Positions 1 through 7,411 of a DNA stretch of 39,335 nt are shown here, piece after piece. The notes beneath the pieces were generated by a model that saw only the letters and a list, made by a program, of their open reading frames with translations, ran no database searches and was not told where the DNA came from. Source of the stretch: an uncultured Clostridia bacterium (lineage in GTDB: Bacteria; Bacillota; Clostridia; Oscillospirales; Acutalibacteraceae); the NCBI GenBank assembly GCA_937916395.1, contig CALFTN010000078.1, forward strand, positions 1-39,335. The letters run 5' to 3'. A program made the translations under genes and the position numbers. Positions within the stretch are counted from its first letter, which is position 1, and each line of letters starts with the position of its first letter.

Positions 1-65
1 GAGATGATTTTATCTGAATTATTTTTTTGTTGCACTTAACTTGACAATCTAGCATTCCGAATTAA

Positions 66-566
66 TTATTCCCACTTGTAATTATGAAGCTCGCCTTTAT
101 TACTAAGCTCAGGGTAGCCTAACTGTCTTAATGCTTCATAAACGCCAATAGCAACTGAATTTGAAAGATTAAGACTTCTTGCATCATCAATCATCGGAAT
201 TCTTACACATTCATTTGGGTGCTCTAATAAAAGCTCTTCAGGTAAACCTTTTGTTTCTTTGCCAAAAAATAAAAAAGATTTATCTGTATATGTAACATCA
301 GAGTGTGTTTGTCTCGCTTTTGTTGTAAAAAAGAAGAAATTCCCATCTTTGTTTTTAGAGAAAAAGTCATCTAAATTATCATAATAAGTAATATCGAGTA
401 AATACCAGTAATCAAGACCGGCTCTTTTTAATTTTTTGTCGTCAATAGTAAAACCCATTGGTCTTATTATGTGAAGTCTTGCACCAGTTGCAGCACAGGT
501 TCTTGCAATGTTACCAGTGTTTTGTGGTATTTCTGGCTCAACCAGAACTATATTTAATTCGCTCAT
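66..566 (-). CDS. trmL: tRNA (cytidine(34)-2'-O)-methyltransferase, TrmL-type SPOUT
   Basis: This 166-residue protein has the length and motifs of TrmL, which methylates the 2'-O of the wobble nucleotide in tRNA-Leu isoacceptors using S-adenosylmethionine. Seen: the N-terminal signature VEPEIPQNTGNIARTC, the FGKETKGLP knot motif, and the C-terminal RSLNLSNSVAIGVYEALRQ loop, which form the trefoil-knot cofactor site in SpoU-class enzymes. It is a bare catalytic domain with no added RNA-binding domain, as is usual for TrmL. The start codon overlaps the stop of the upstream pdxY-like gene as ATGA, so the two are co-transcribed and probably translationally coupled. No terminator is visible in the 65 bases after it. 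Substrate identity is inferred from family membership. Confidence 0.93.
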   Translation of the reverse strand: MSELNIVLVEPEIPQNTGNIARTCAATGARLHIIRPMGFTIDDKKLKRAGLDYWYLLDITYYDNLDDFFSKNKDGNFFFFTTKARQTHSDVTYTDKSFLFFGKETKGLPEELLLEHPNECVRIPMIDDARSLNLSNSVAIGVYEALRQLGYPELSNKGELHNYKWE

Positions 567-1411
567 ATCTTTTTTAATTCCTTTAATAAAAATGGTATTC
601 CACGTTCAAAATCAACACCATAGTGAGTGTCAGGGGAACTCAATTTTGTTCTTTTTATGCAGTCGCAAGTGAATCTTACTGCTATGCACATAGATTCATA
701 AAGCGAAAATTCATTGAGAAGCCCACCACAAAAAGCACTTGCAAAAACGTCGCCTGTGCCGTGGTAATTCTCAGGGATTTTTTCGTTGAAATAATATTGT
801 GCTTTTCGGTCTTCGCCCATACACGCAGCCCCAATTTGGTTTTCTTCGAAAGAAACGCCGGTTAAAACAACGTTTTTAACACCTAAATCCATAAGAGCGT
901 TAAGAAGCTTTTCAATATATTCTTCAGTCTGAATACCGTCAATATACTCAGTGTCAGTCATAAAACACGCTTCAGTAATATTTGGCAAAATAATATCTGC
1001 CATTGAGCAGAGTGAAGTCATTTTTTTGGCAAAATCTTTATTGAAAAGCACATACATTTTGCCAAGGTCTGCCATACAAGGGTCTGCTATTAAAATGTTG
1101 TTATCGGTTTTGAATTTTTTTATAAAATCTTTAACTATGTCAATTTGTTCTATTGAGCCTAAAAAACCACTGTAAATTGCGTCAAATTTCAAGTCAATAC
1201 TTTTCCAGTGCTCTGTAATAAGTGGCATATCACTTGTTAAATCTCTGTAAGTGTAGCCAGTAAATCCACCTGTATGAGTTGAGAGAACTGCTGTGGGCAT
1301 ACAAACACACTCTATTCCACTTGCAGAAATAATAGGTGAAGCAACAGTTAAAGAGCATCTGCCAAAACCTGAAACGTCATTTATAGCAACAAGCCTTTTT
1401 TGTCTTTCCAT
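563..1411 (-). CDS. pdxY: pyridoxamine/pyridoxal kinase (PdxY family, ribokinase fold)
   Basis: The 282-residue protein matches the PdxY/PdxK group, which phosphorylates pyridoxal or pyridoxamine to make vitamin B6 cofactor by salvage. Seen: the N-terminal INDVSGFGRCSL substrate loop, PTAVLSTHTGGF, the IADPCMAD segment, LTGVSFEENQIG, and the anion-hole motif GTGDVFASAF whose aspartate is the catalytic base. Length is normal for the family. The gene is first in a two-gene unit with trmL and has its own promoter about 50 bases upstream. The pairing of B6 salvage with tRNA modification has no obvious functional logic, so I read it as a convenience operon. A ThiD-type hydroxymethylpyrimidine kinase role is less likely given the PdxY-like motifs. 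Confidence 0.88.
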   Translation of the reverse strand: MERQKRLVAINDVSGFGRCSLTVASPIISASGIECVCMPTAVLSTHTGGFTGYTYRDLTSDMPLITEHWKSIDLKFDAIYSGFLGSIEQIDIVKDFIKKFKTDNNILIADPCMADLGKMYVLFNKDFAKKMTSLCSMADIILPNITEACFMTDTEYIDGIQTEEYIEKLLNALMDLGVKNVVLTGVSFEENQIGAACMGEDRKAQYYFNEKIPENYHGTGDVFASAFCGGLLNEFSLYESMCIAVRFTCDCIKRTKLSSPDTHYGVDFERGIPFLLKELKKI

Positions 1412-1461
1412 AAAATCATTCCTAAAATTTTAATAAAAAGTAAGAATTTTACTGATTATGT

Positions 1462-1490
1462 ATTATATCACTTCCCATTATTTAATGCAA
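1462..1490 (-). promoter_or_regulatory. sigma-A promoter for pdxY-trmL
   Basis: Read on the minus strand, -35 TTGCAT (1485-1490) and -10 TATAAT (1462-1467) are separated by 17 bases. Transcription would begin near 1455, giving a leader of about 45 bases before pdxY. Confidence 0.65.
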
Positions 1491-1549
1491 TGATAATAGA
1501 TTATTTTTGTGTTTAAAGGCAAAAATATTTTTGAAGGAGAGTGAAAAGA

Positions 1550-1738
1550 ATGAACAAAAAGAATATGGATATGCTTAAAATTGGTGGCGCAATGATGGCA
1601 GTTGGTACTGCAGCAGCAATGGCAACCGGAATGACAAAAATGAAAAGCAATCCTAAAAAAACTGTAAAAAAGCTTGCAAAAAAATCTGCAAAAACAGTTG
1701 ACAGCATAATGAATAATATGCAATATATGTTTAAGTAA
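1550..1738 (+). CDS. small cationic hydrophobic protein of unknown function
   Basis: This 62-residue protein is not assigned to a named family. It starts at ATG 1550, nine bases after GAAGGAGA; an in-frame GTG at 1541 abuts that site too closely to be the start. Residues about 8-25 (LKIGGAMMAVGTAAAMATG) form one Ala/Gly/Met-rich hydrophobic helix. A strongly basic, lysine-rich segment (KKTVKKLAKKSAKTV) follows, then a short tail ending QYMFK. This could be a single-pass membrane or membrane-surface peptide. I have an impression that similar small proteins with a lysine-rich centre and an MFK-like end occur in other Clostridia, but I cannot verify that. It is followed by a perfect hairpin and has good codon phasing, which supports a real gene. 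Confidence 0.6.
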   Translation: MNKKNMDMLKIGGAMMAVGTAAAMATGMTKMKSNPKKTVKKLAKKSAKTVDSIMNNMQYMFK

Positions 1739-1745
1739 GAAAATT

Positions 1746-1776
1746 CAGGCTATTAAATTTAAAATTTAATAGCCTG
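1746..1776. terminator. perfect 15-bp inverted repeat, probable weak terminator
   Basis: Arms 1746-1760 and 1762-1776 are exact complements around a single central base, starting CAGGCTATT. The T-run after it is short (AGTTTAG), so termination may be leaky and let the small-protein transcript feed the deacetylase gene 22 bases downstream, for which I see no separate promoter. Confidence 0.5.
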
Positions 1777-1798
1777 AGTTTAGTTGAAAGGAAATAGT

Positions 1799-2791
1799 AT
1801 GAAGAGATTTTTGTGTTTAATTTTGATTGGTGTTGTATTATTTTCTGCTTGTGGAAATAAAACACCAGAAATAGAGGGCAACATAACTGAAGAATACAGC
1901 TCTACAACAAATGAATTAACAGAAACAACTACAATAAGTGAAACCACAGAGCCAACAGAAGCGCCTTTTCCTGAGGGTATGAGTAGTGGTATAAAAGAGA
2001 ATACAAAATCAATTTATGGTAAAAATACAGGAACAAAAGAAACTTATACAGGGCTTAGTGCATTGCCTGAGATTACTTTGCCTGTAGTAGACAAGGATAA
2101 TTTAAAGGGCTTGAGTGAAAAGGGTGTTGGTCATTCTTATGGCGTTTCGAAAAACGGAGTGCCTCACGAAATTTCGGTGAATAATCAGAAAATATATGAG
2201 AAATATAATGGCATTTGCCTTGATACAAGTGGTAAAAAGGTGATTTACCTTACTTTTGATTGTGGCTACGAAAACGGTTGCACTGAAAAGATTTTAGATG
2301 TTTTAAAAGAAAAAAAGGTTCCTGCAGCATTCTTTGTTACATTACCTTATTTAAAGTCAGCCCCAGAAGTAGCAACACGAATGATTTTAGAGGGTCATGT
2401 TGTAGGTAACCATTCAGATACTCACCCAAATTTTTCTACTATAAACAGAACTCAGATGGCAAAGGAAATAGAGAATGTAGATAATTATTTGAGAACTCAC
2501 TTTGGTTATTCGAGCTCTTATTTTCGTTTTCCACAAGGTGCATATTCTGAAAGTGCTCTTGATTTAGTAAACAATTTGGGTTACACCTCTGTTTTCTGGT
2601 CAAGTGCCTACGCCGATTGGGATGTCAATAACCCTAAAGGCAAGCAGTACGCTTTTGACACGGTAACCAGTCGTCTACACCCAGGCTGTGTGCTTTTGTT
2701 ACACGCAGTTTCACAGGATAATGCCGACGCATTAGGCGATATAATTGACTATGCAAGAGCAGAAGGTTATGAATTCAGACAGCTGCCGTAA
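1799..2791 (+). CDS. polysaccharide deacetylase lipoprotein, PdaA-like (NodB domain, CE4)
   Basis: This 330-residue exported protein starts at ATG 1799 behind GAAAGGA. The signal peptide ends in a lipobox (LFSAC, Cys18), so it is a lipoprotein on the outer membrane face. A Thr/Glu/Ser-rich linker (about 25-55) precedes the catalytic domain. NodB motifs are present: LTFDCGYENG (about 151-160, metal and base aspartate), GNHSDTHPNF with the HxxxH metal pair (205 and 209), RFPQGAYSE, and LLLHAVS near the end. The TFDxGYENG form resembles PdaA, which deacetylates N-acetylmuramic acid on the way to muramic-delta-lactam in spore cortex; a general peptidoglycan deacetylase is the alternative. It has no clear operon partner other than the small protein upstream. 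Confidence 0.88.
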   Translation: MKRFLCLILIGVVLFSACGNKTPEIEGNITEEYSSTTNELTETTTISETTEPTEAPFPEGMSSGIKENTKSIYGKNTGTKETYTGLSALPEITLPVVDKDNLKGLSEKGVGHSYGVSKNGVPHEISVNNQKIYEKYNGICLDTSGKKVIYLTFDCGYENGCTEKILDVLKEKKVPAAFFVTLPYLKSAPEVATRMILEGHVVGNHSDTHPNFSTINRTQMAKEIENVDNYLRTHFGYSSSYFRFPQGAYSESALDLVNNLGYTSVFWSSAYADWDVNNPKGKQYAFDTVTSRLHPGCVLLLHAVSQDNADALGDIIDYARAEGYEFRQLP

Positions 2792-2822
2792 AATCACAAA
2801 CTGATTTTAGGTGGTTAATTTT

Positions 2823-2860
2823 AAAGGGATGTAAAAACTATTTGTTTTTTACATCCCTTT
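2823..2860. terminator. bidirectional terminator between deacetylase and XRE gene
   Basis: A 15-bp perfect stem (2823-2837 with 2846-2860; GGGATGTAAAAA core) with A-rich and T-rich flanks lies between the two convergent stop codons and can serve both genes. Confidence 0.8.
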
Positions 2861-2865
2861 TATAA

Positions 2866-3180
2866 TTATTTATTAAATTTCATAATAGCTTTACCTTGCT
2901 CTAAATAAATCTCTTGTTGAAGTGGTGTTAATGAACGATAAACCCTTAATAAATCATCTTCATTAAAAGTTTTTTCGTGATTAAGTGTGTGATTGAGCAA
3001 AAAATCAGTAGTTACATTAAAGAAATCTGCAAACAAAATGAGAGTTTGAAAATCAGGTTCACTGGTACCTTGAACATATCCACCTAAAGTTGAAACAGGG
3101 ATTTTTAATTGTATTGCCACTTCTTTTTGTGTTAACTCTTTTTCTTCGATTAACATTCTTAACTTATCATTAAATTTCAT
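2866..3180 (-). CDS. XRE-family HTH transcriptional regulator
   Basis: This 104-residue protein carries an N-terminal HTH_3 (Cro/C1) domain at about residues 7-62, with the pattern LTQKEVAIQLKIPVSTLGGY followed by P-x-F-x-T-L. A short helical C-terminal part (LTPLQQEIYLEQGKAIMKF, about 83-102) is probably a dimerisation region. The start ATG at 3180 is preceded by GGAGTTGATAAA. It is transcribed divergently from the collagen-like surface gene, and the 121-base gap between them contains a dyad centred on that gene's -35 box. The likely role is repressor of the surface gene and of itself. The effector is unknown. Confidence 0.85.
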   Translation of the reverse strand: MKFNDKLRMLIEEKELTQKEVAIQLKIPVSTLGGYVQGTSEPDFQTLILFADFFNVTTDFLLNHTLNHEKTFNEDDLLRVYRSLTPLQQEIYLEQGKAIMKFNK

Positions 3181-3233
3181 TTTATCAACTCCATCTCTAT
3201 TTTATATAAGATAAACATTAAAACTTGCAAAAT

Positions 3234-3259
3234 ACGAGATAATCGTTGACAAAACGAGA
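3234..3259. promoter_or_regulatory. candidate XRE operator overlapping the surface-gene -35
   Basis: The dyad TCGTT-N5-AACGA (3243-3257) is centred on the TTGACA hexamer at 3246-3251. ACGAGA is also present twice, at 3234-3239 and 3254-3259, exactly 20 bases (about two helical turns) apart. A dimeric repressor bound here would block RNA polymerase. That it is the adjacent XRE protein is inference. Confidence 0.5.
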
Positions 3260-3274
3260 AATAAATTGTATAAT
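3246..3274 (+). promoter_or_regulatory. perfect consensus sigma-A promoter for collagen-like gene
   Basis: The -35 TTGACA (3246-3251) and -10 TATAAT (3269-3274) both match consensus exactly, with the ideal 17-base spacer. The start codon at 3302 follows a plausible GGATGAAGGA binding site. It is the strongest promoter by sequence in this window. Confidence 0.85.
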
Positions 3275-3301
3275 TTTTTAAAAAAATAAGGATGAAGGAC
3301 T

Positions 3302-5743
3302 ATGGAAGAAAAAAACAAGAAAAATGATAAAAAATCTTTGAAACGATTTATAATTGATAAAGTAATTACAGCTATTTTAGTGGTTGTAATTATGCTTTGT
3401 ATGTCTTTAGGTAATATTGGTGATATAATACCAACTTCTACTAATGTAAAAAATGGTCTTTCTGCTTATGAAATAGCCGTAGAATATGGTTTTGATGGAA
3501 CTATTGAAGATTGGCTTAAATCTTTAAATGGTAAATCTGCTTATGAAATAGCAGTTGAAAACGGTTATTCTGGTAGTGAAAGCGATTGGGTAGATTTAAT
3601 AGAAAATAACAATAACTACGCAACAATAAAATCAGCAAGTTTTTCTTCAAGTGGCGATTTAATTATAAATTTATCAGACGGTACAGCAATAAATGTTGGT
3701 AGTGTCGCTGGTAGTGATGGTAAAGATGGCGTAAATGGTAAAGATGGCGCAAATGGTAAAGATGGCGTAAATGGTAAAGATGGTGTAGATGGCAAAGACG
3801 GAATAGATGGCAAAGATGGTATGGATGGAACAGACGGAAAAGATGGCATTGGAATTACTTCTGCAAAAATTAATGCTAATGGGCAATTGATTTTAACTTT
3901 TTCTGATGGTTCGAGTGCTAATCTTGATAGGGTTGTAGGTGTAAATGGTCAGGATGGCAAAGATGGTAAAGACGGTGTAGATGGTAAAGATGGAATAGAT
4001 GGTAAAGATGGCGTAAATGGTAAAGATGGTGTAAATGGTAAAGATGGCGTAAATGGTAAAGATGGTGTAAATGGTAAAGATGGTAAAGACGGTTTAGATG
4101 GTATTGGAATTCAAGACATCGAAATCGTTTCAGGAACTTTAAATATAAAACTTACGAATGGCACTCACTTAAATCTTGGTAATATTAAAGGTGCCGATGG
4201 AGTTAATGGCAAAGATGGCATAAATGGTGTTGACGGTATAGGTATTGCTGATACTACAATAAATGAAAATGGTGAATTAATAATAAATTATTCTGATAAC
4301 ACTATCAAGAATCTTGGTGTTGTAGTTGGTAAAGATGGTGTAAATGGAACAGACGGAAAAGATGGTATTAATGGTCAGAATGGTGTAGATGGTAAAGATG
4401 GAATCGGAATTTCGAATGTAGAAATAAACAATTTGGGTGAATTAGTTCTCTTATTTTCTGATTCTTCGACCGTGAATCTTGGCTCAATTATGGGTAAAGA
4501 CGGAAAAGACGGCAGTGATGGTAAAGATGGTGTAGGAATCGCAAATGTAGTGATTACACAAGCTGGTGCTTTAAATGTTGAGCTCACAAGTGGCACTGTT
4601 TTAAATCTTGGCAATATTAAAGGTGACGATGGTATTGGTATTAGTAAATCAGAAATAGATTCAGATGGCAATTTGGTTTTAACTTACACAAATGGCGAAA
4701 CCGAAAATCTTGGTAAAGTTGTCGGCTCTGATGGTTTAAAAGGTCAGGATGGTGTAGGTATTAAAACAGTAACATTATCTGCTGATGGCAATTTAAGTAT
4801 TCTTATGACAGATAACACTCTTAACGAACTCGGTAATATCAAGGGCGAAAAAGGTGATAAAGGCGATAAGGGTGAAAAAGGAGATAAGGGTGACACAGGT
4901 CGTGGAATAGCTAAAATGGAACTTGTCAGCGGTGAACTTGTTGTTACTTATACAGATGGTACTATTGATAATTTAGGGAATATAACATCAAATGTAATTG
5001 ATACATCAATTTTTATTTTTTCTGAATTAGATGATGGAACATATTCTGTAAAACTTAAAGAAGATTATAAAGAGATAGTTGAAACTGTAAATATACCAGA
5101 GTTCTATAATGGAAAGTCGGTTACACAAATTATGGATAAGGGTTTCATGGAGTGTAGTAAATTGGAGACGGTTATAATGCCTGATTCAATCACTAAAATA
5201 GGATATGATGCATTTTATCATTGTACGTCGTTAGAAAATATAACTTTTTCTAAAGGTTTAATTTTTATGTCATCTGGTGTATTTGAAAATTGTTATTGTT
5301 TAAAAGAGATTGAATTACCAGAAAGTTTAAAAACAATTGGTAATGCGGCATTTAAATCGTGCTACGGAATCGAATCAATAAATATTCCAAATTCTCTTGA
5401 GAAAATAGGACATATGGTATTTGCACAGTGTCCAAGATTAGAAGAAATTTATATACCTTCAAATGTGAAAAGTATTGCAACAACGGCTTTTCTTTGCACA
5501 GCTCAAACTACTAGTGATGGTACTAGACCAAATTATACAGGGCTACAAGAAGCTCATTTTGAAACAACTACAGGATGGATAATATCAAAGGATAGTTCGG
5601 GTAATGAGTTGTATTCATCTTTGTCAAGTTATAATATGAGCACTCCTAGTTATGCAGCAGAAAAAATAAGTTCACATTATGGTGAAGTAGAAGTGAATGG
5701 GGTTATTGCATACACTACTTATTATTTAATAAGAACACAATAA
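3302..5743 (+). CDS. collagen-like triple-helix repeat surface protein with C-terminal LRR_5 domain
   Basis: An 813-residue modular surface protein. A basic N-terminus is followed by one hydrophobic segment (about 17-37, VITAILVVVIMLCMSLG) that acts as signal or anchor; there is no LPXTG motif. Two copies of an SAYEIAVE..G..G....W module (about 53-100) follow, a unit common before collagen repeats in phage and Firmicutes proteins. Then come two long Gly-X-Y tracts rich in GKDGVN hexapeptides (about 137-183 and 213-268) and shorter ones, separated by nine roughly 30-residue beta-type modules of the pattern IGI....I...G.L.I...DGT..NLG. The region at about 602-737 is BspA-type LRR_5 repeats, followed by a 76-residue unique tail. 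It probably forms trimeric surface stalks displaying the LRR domain. The exact ligand is unknown. Confidence 0.88.
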   Translation: MEEKNKKNDKKSLKRFIIDKVITAILVVVIMLCMSLGNIGDIIPTSTNVKNGLSAYEIAVEYGFDGTIEDWLKSLNGKSAYEIAVENGYSGSESDWVDLIENNNNYATIKSASFSSSGDLIINLSDGTAINVGSVAGSDGKDGVNGKDGANGKDGVNGKDGVDGKDGIDGKDGMDGTDGKDGIGITSAKINANGQLILTFSDGSSANLDRVVGVNGQDGKDGKDGVDGKDGIDGKDGVNGKDGVNGKDGVNGKDGVNGKDGKDGLDGIGIQDIEIVSGTLNIKLTNGTHLNLGNIKGADGVNGKDGINGVDGIGIADTTINENGELIINYSDNTIKNLGVVVGKDGVNGTDGKDGINGQNGVDGKDGIGISNVEINNLGELVLLFSDSSTVNLGSIMGKDGKDGSDGKDGVGIANVVITQAGALNVELTSGTVLNLGNIKGDDGIGISKSEIDSDGNLVLTYTNGETENLGKVVGSDGLKGQDGVGIKTVTLSADGNLSILMTDNTLNELGNIKGEKGDKGDKGEKGDKGDTGRGIAKMELVSGELVVTYTDGTIDNLGNITSNVIDTSIFIFSELDDGTYSVKLKEDYKEIVETVNIPEFYNGKSVTQIMDKGFMECSKLETVIMPDSITKIGYDAFYHCTSLENITFSKGLIFMSSGVFENCYCLKEIELPESLKTIGNAAFKSCYGIESINIPNSLEKIGHMVFAQCPRLEEIYIPSNVKSIATTAFLCTAQTTSDGTRPNYTGLQEAHFETTTGWIISKDSSGNELYSSLSSYNMSTPSYAAEKISSHYGEVEVNGVIAYTTYYLIRTQ
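3710..4112 (+). repeat. tandem 18-bp coding repeats (GKDGxN hexapeptide units)
   Basis: Near-identical 18-base units (GGTAAAGATGGCGTAAAT and variants) run in tandem at about 3716-3847 and 3952-4100, encoding Gly-X-Y triplets. Because the unit is a multiple of three, slippage or recombination would change stalk length without shifting the frame. Confidence 0.85.
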
Positions 5744-5820
5744 AAAGATAATGTGTTGATACTTGAAATAGTATACGGATAAAAAAAGATTCATATTACT
5801 TAAAATTGAATATAATAAAA

Positions 5821-5859
5821 AAACACCGTAAATTGAATTATTGTCAATTTACGGTGTTT
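5821..5859. terminator. bidirectional terminator between collagen-like and DHHW genes
   Basis: A 16-bp perfect stem (5821-5836 with 5844-5859; ACACCGTAAATTGA core) and a 7-base loop have a T-run after it and an A-run before it, suiting both convergent genes. Confidence 0.88.
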
Positions 5860-5904
5860 TTTAATATATTAAAAGCCAAGCTTTCCAAAATTCTGAATTC
5901 TGCA

Positions 5905-7389
5905 TTATTTTATAAATCTCTCCATCGCACCAATAAACACATCATTTCTTGTAGTCGAGATATTAGAAATGAAAATAATATCATCAAGCTTTTTATTTTC
6001 AGAGAATTCACTTAAAGTGCTTTCATAATATCTTGGGTCAATAATATGAATTGTTTTGTAGTGGGGTATAAGGAAAGGTATAAAAGCGTTACCAAATGAA
6101 TCCTTGATAACAAGGCAGGTTTCACCATCAGCATTATCGAGATTTTCAATTACAGAATAAGGTTGGTCAGCACCTATAAAAGCAGCGTATTTCATACTCG
6201 GTGCATAATTGTTAGCATCAGCAATGACCTTCCAGTTAAATGTTGTACCATCTTTTTGTGTTACAGTAAACTGAACTTTATTAAATGGTTCATAAGCAAT
6301 AACGGTATCAGGATTCTTTGAAAGCTCATGTGCTTGTTCTGTGCTGGCGTAAAAGCTACCGAGAAAACCATCAAAAGAAAGCACCTTGTATTTTTTTATT
6401 GGAACAGGGTCTACACCTTTTGTGTAAATGAATTGTTCATAGGCGTAATAAGCGCCAAGTGCAGTCCAGTGGTGGTCAGTTCTGAAATAAAGATATTCAG
6501 CTCTGTGGTTCCTTAAATTTTCATAAATACCAGTAACAGCGGTTGTGTTTTTGAAAGATGAATTGAAAAATTCAAGAGCCTTTTTCTGGTCAGAAGAATT
6601 AACATCTTTTCTTACTGCATCGTTGAGCTCAATATCAATACTTGTGGGAACAACAAGTGTATAAACATTAGACTTGTTGTAGGAAACATCTTTTATATTG
6701 TTTACAGCGTTTATATATCTTGGTGCAAGTGAGCTTGAAAAACTGTAATATTCATAAGCAGAGTTACCCGCAAGTAAAACAGCACCGAGTGACTGAATAT
6801 TCATATCTGTTGGTATTGCCTGTTGAAAATTATCGCCAGTTGTTTCCTCAACATTGGGTGAGGTAACAGCAGGTTTTTCAGTTGTATCAGGTGCAGTGGT
6901 TGTAACAGTTGTGCTTTCTTCTGGAATAGTAACAATAACATCGAGTGGCACATCCGGAATATCGTCGCCACCTTCAACATCACCGTGAATTTTAATAGAA
7001 GAAAATCCAGAAAGTGATTTTAAAGCTGTGTTTAATCTGGTCATACCTTCTCTTAATGGGAAGGTGTCAGAAAACCAGAGTGTTATATTGTCAAAAAAAT
7101 CACCTGTGTAAAGTGCCTCTAAAGTAAATGCAGGAAATTCCTGCAGTGAGCGTTTTTCGGTTTCGGAATATGTAGGTCTTAACGGAATTATAAATGCTAA
7201 AATTGTTCCTAAATAAAGTGTTATAAAAAATGAAGCAATTTTTATAACTTCCTGTTTTTTAGGCTTTTGTTTTATAACAATAATTTCTGTTATTGAACTA
7301 TCTTTTTTTATTTTTTGCTTCTTTTGTTTTTTCTCCTTTTCAGGAGCAGGTGCTTTAAAAATAAAGTCCCGTGGTTTGTTATATATCAT
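5905..7389 (-). CDS. DHHW family protein (AlgX/AlgJ-like SGNH acyltransferase partner)
   Basis: The 494-residue protein carries the DHHW signature (TDHHWTALGAYYAY, DHHW at about 305-308) and the companion KDSFGNAFIPFL motif (about 429-440) whose serine is the likely nucleophile, plus DPRYY. A basic N-terminal tail precedes one transmembrane helix (about 49-69), so the catalytic domain is outside the cell. Residues about 156-186 are a Thr/Pro/Glu low-complexity insert. It sits just after an MBOAT gene. In that arrangement MBOAT moves an acyl group across the membrane and the DHHW protein transfers it to an exported polymer. The start chosen is ATG 7389, 12 bases after AAGAGTGAG; an in-frame GTG at 7401 is the alternative. 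The acceptor glycan is unknown. Confidence 0.85.
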   Translation of the reverse strand: MIYNKPRDFIFKAPAPEKEKKQKKQKIKKDSSITEIIVIKQKPKKQEVIKIASFFITLYLGTILAFIIPLRPTYSETEKRSLQEFPAFTLEALYTGDFFDNITLWFSDTFPLREGMTRLNTALKSLSGFSSIKIHGDVEGGDDIPDVPLDVIVTIPEESTTVTTTAPDTTEKPAVTSPNVEETTGDNFQQAIPTDMNIQSLGAVLLAGNSAYEYYSFSSSLAPRYINAVNNIKDVSYNKSNVYTLVVPTSIDIELNDAVRKDVNSSDQKKALEFFNSSFKNTTAVTGIYENLRNHRAEYLYFRTDHHWTALGAYYAYEQFIYTKGVDPVPIKKYKVLSFDGFLGSFYASTEQAHELSKNPDTVIAYEPFNKVQFTVTQKDGTTFNWKVIADANNYAPSMKYAAFIGADQPYSVIENLDNADGETCLVIKDSFGNAFIPFLIPHYKTIHIIDPRYYESTLSEFSENKKLDDIIFISNISTTRNDVFIGAMERFIK

Positions 7390-7411
7390 TTTAAAATACA
7401 CTCACTCTTAA

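Noticed and set aside
1..65. Gene end or terminator at the left edge
   Set aside because: I see no hairpin or coding frame that extends in from the edge; nothing can be supported here.
1746..1776. Perfect 31-base palindrome as a protein-binding or insertion-element end
   Set aside because: There is no partner copy or transposase; a terminator or RNA hairpin at a gene end is the simpler reading.
3616..3886. Minus-strand open frames rich in Pro/Ser or Ile across the collagen repeats
   Set aside because: They are antisense shadows of the repetitive collagen codons; no ribosome site or promoter is seen for them.
3710..4112. Regular short repeats that could look like a CRISPR array
   Set aside because: The 18-base units are contiguous, in frame, without unique spacers, and encode Gly-X-Y collagen triplets.
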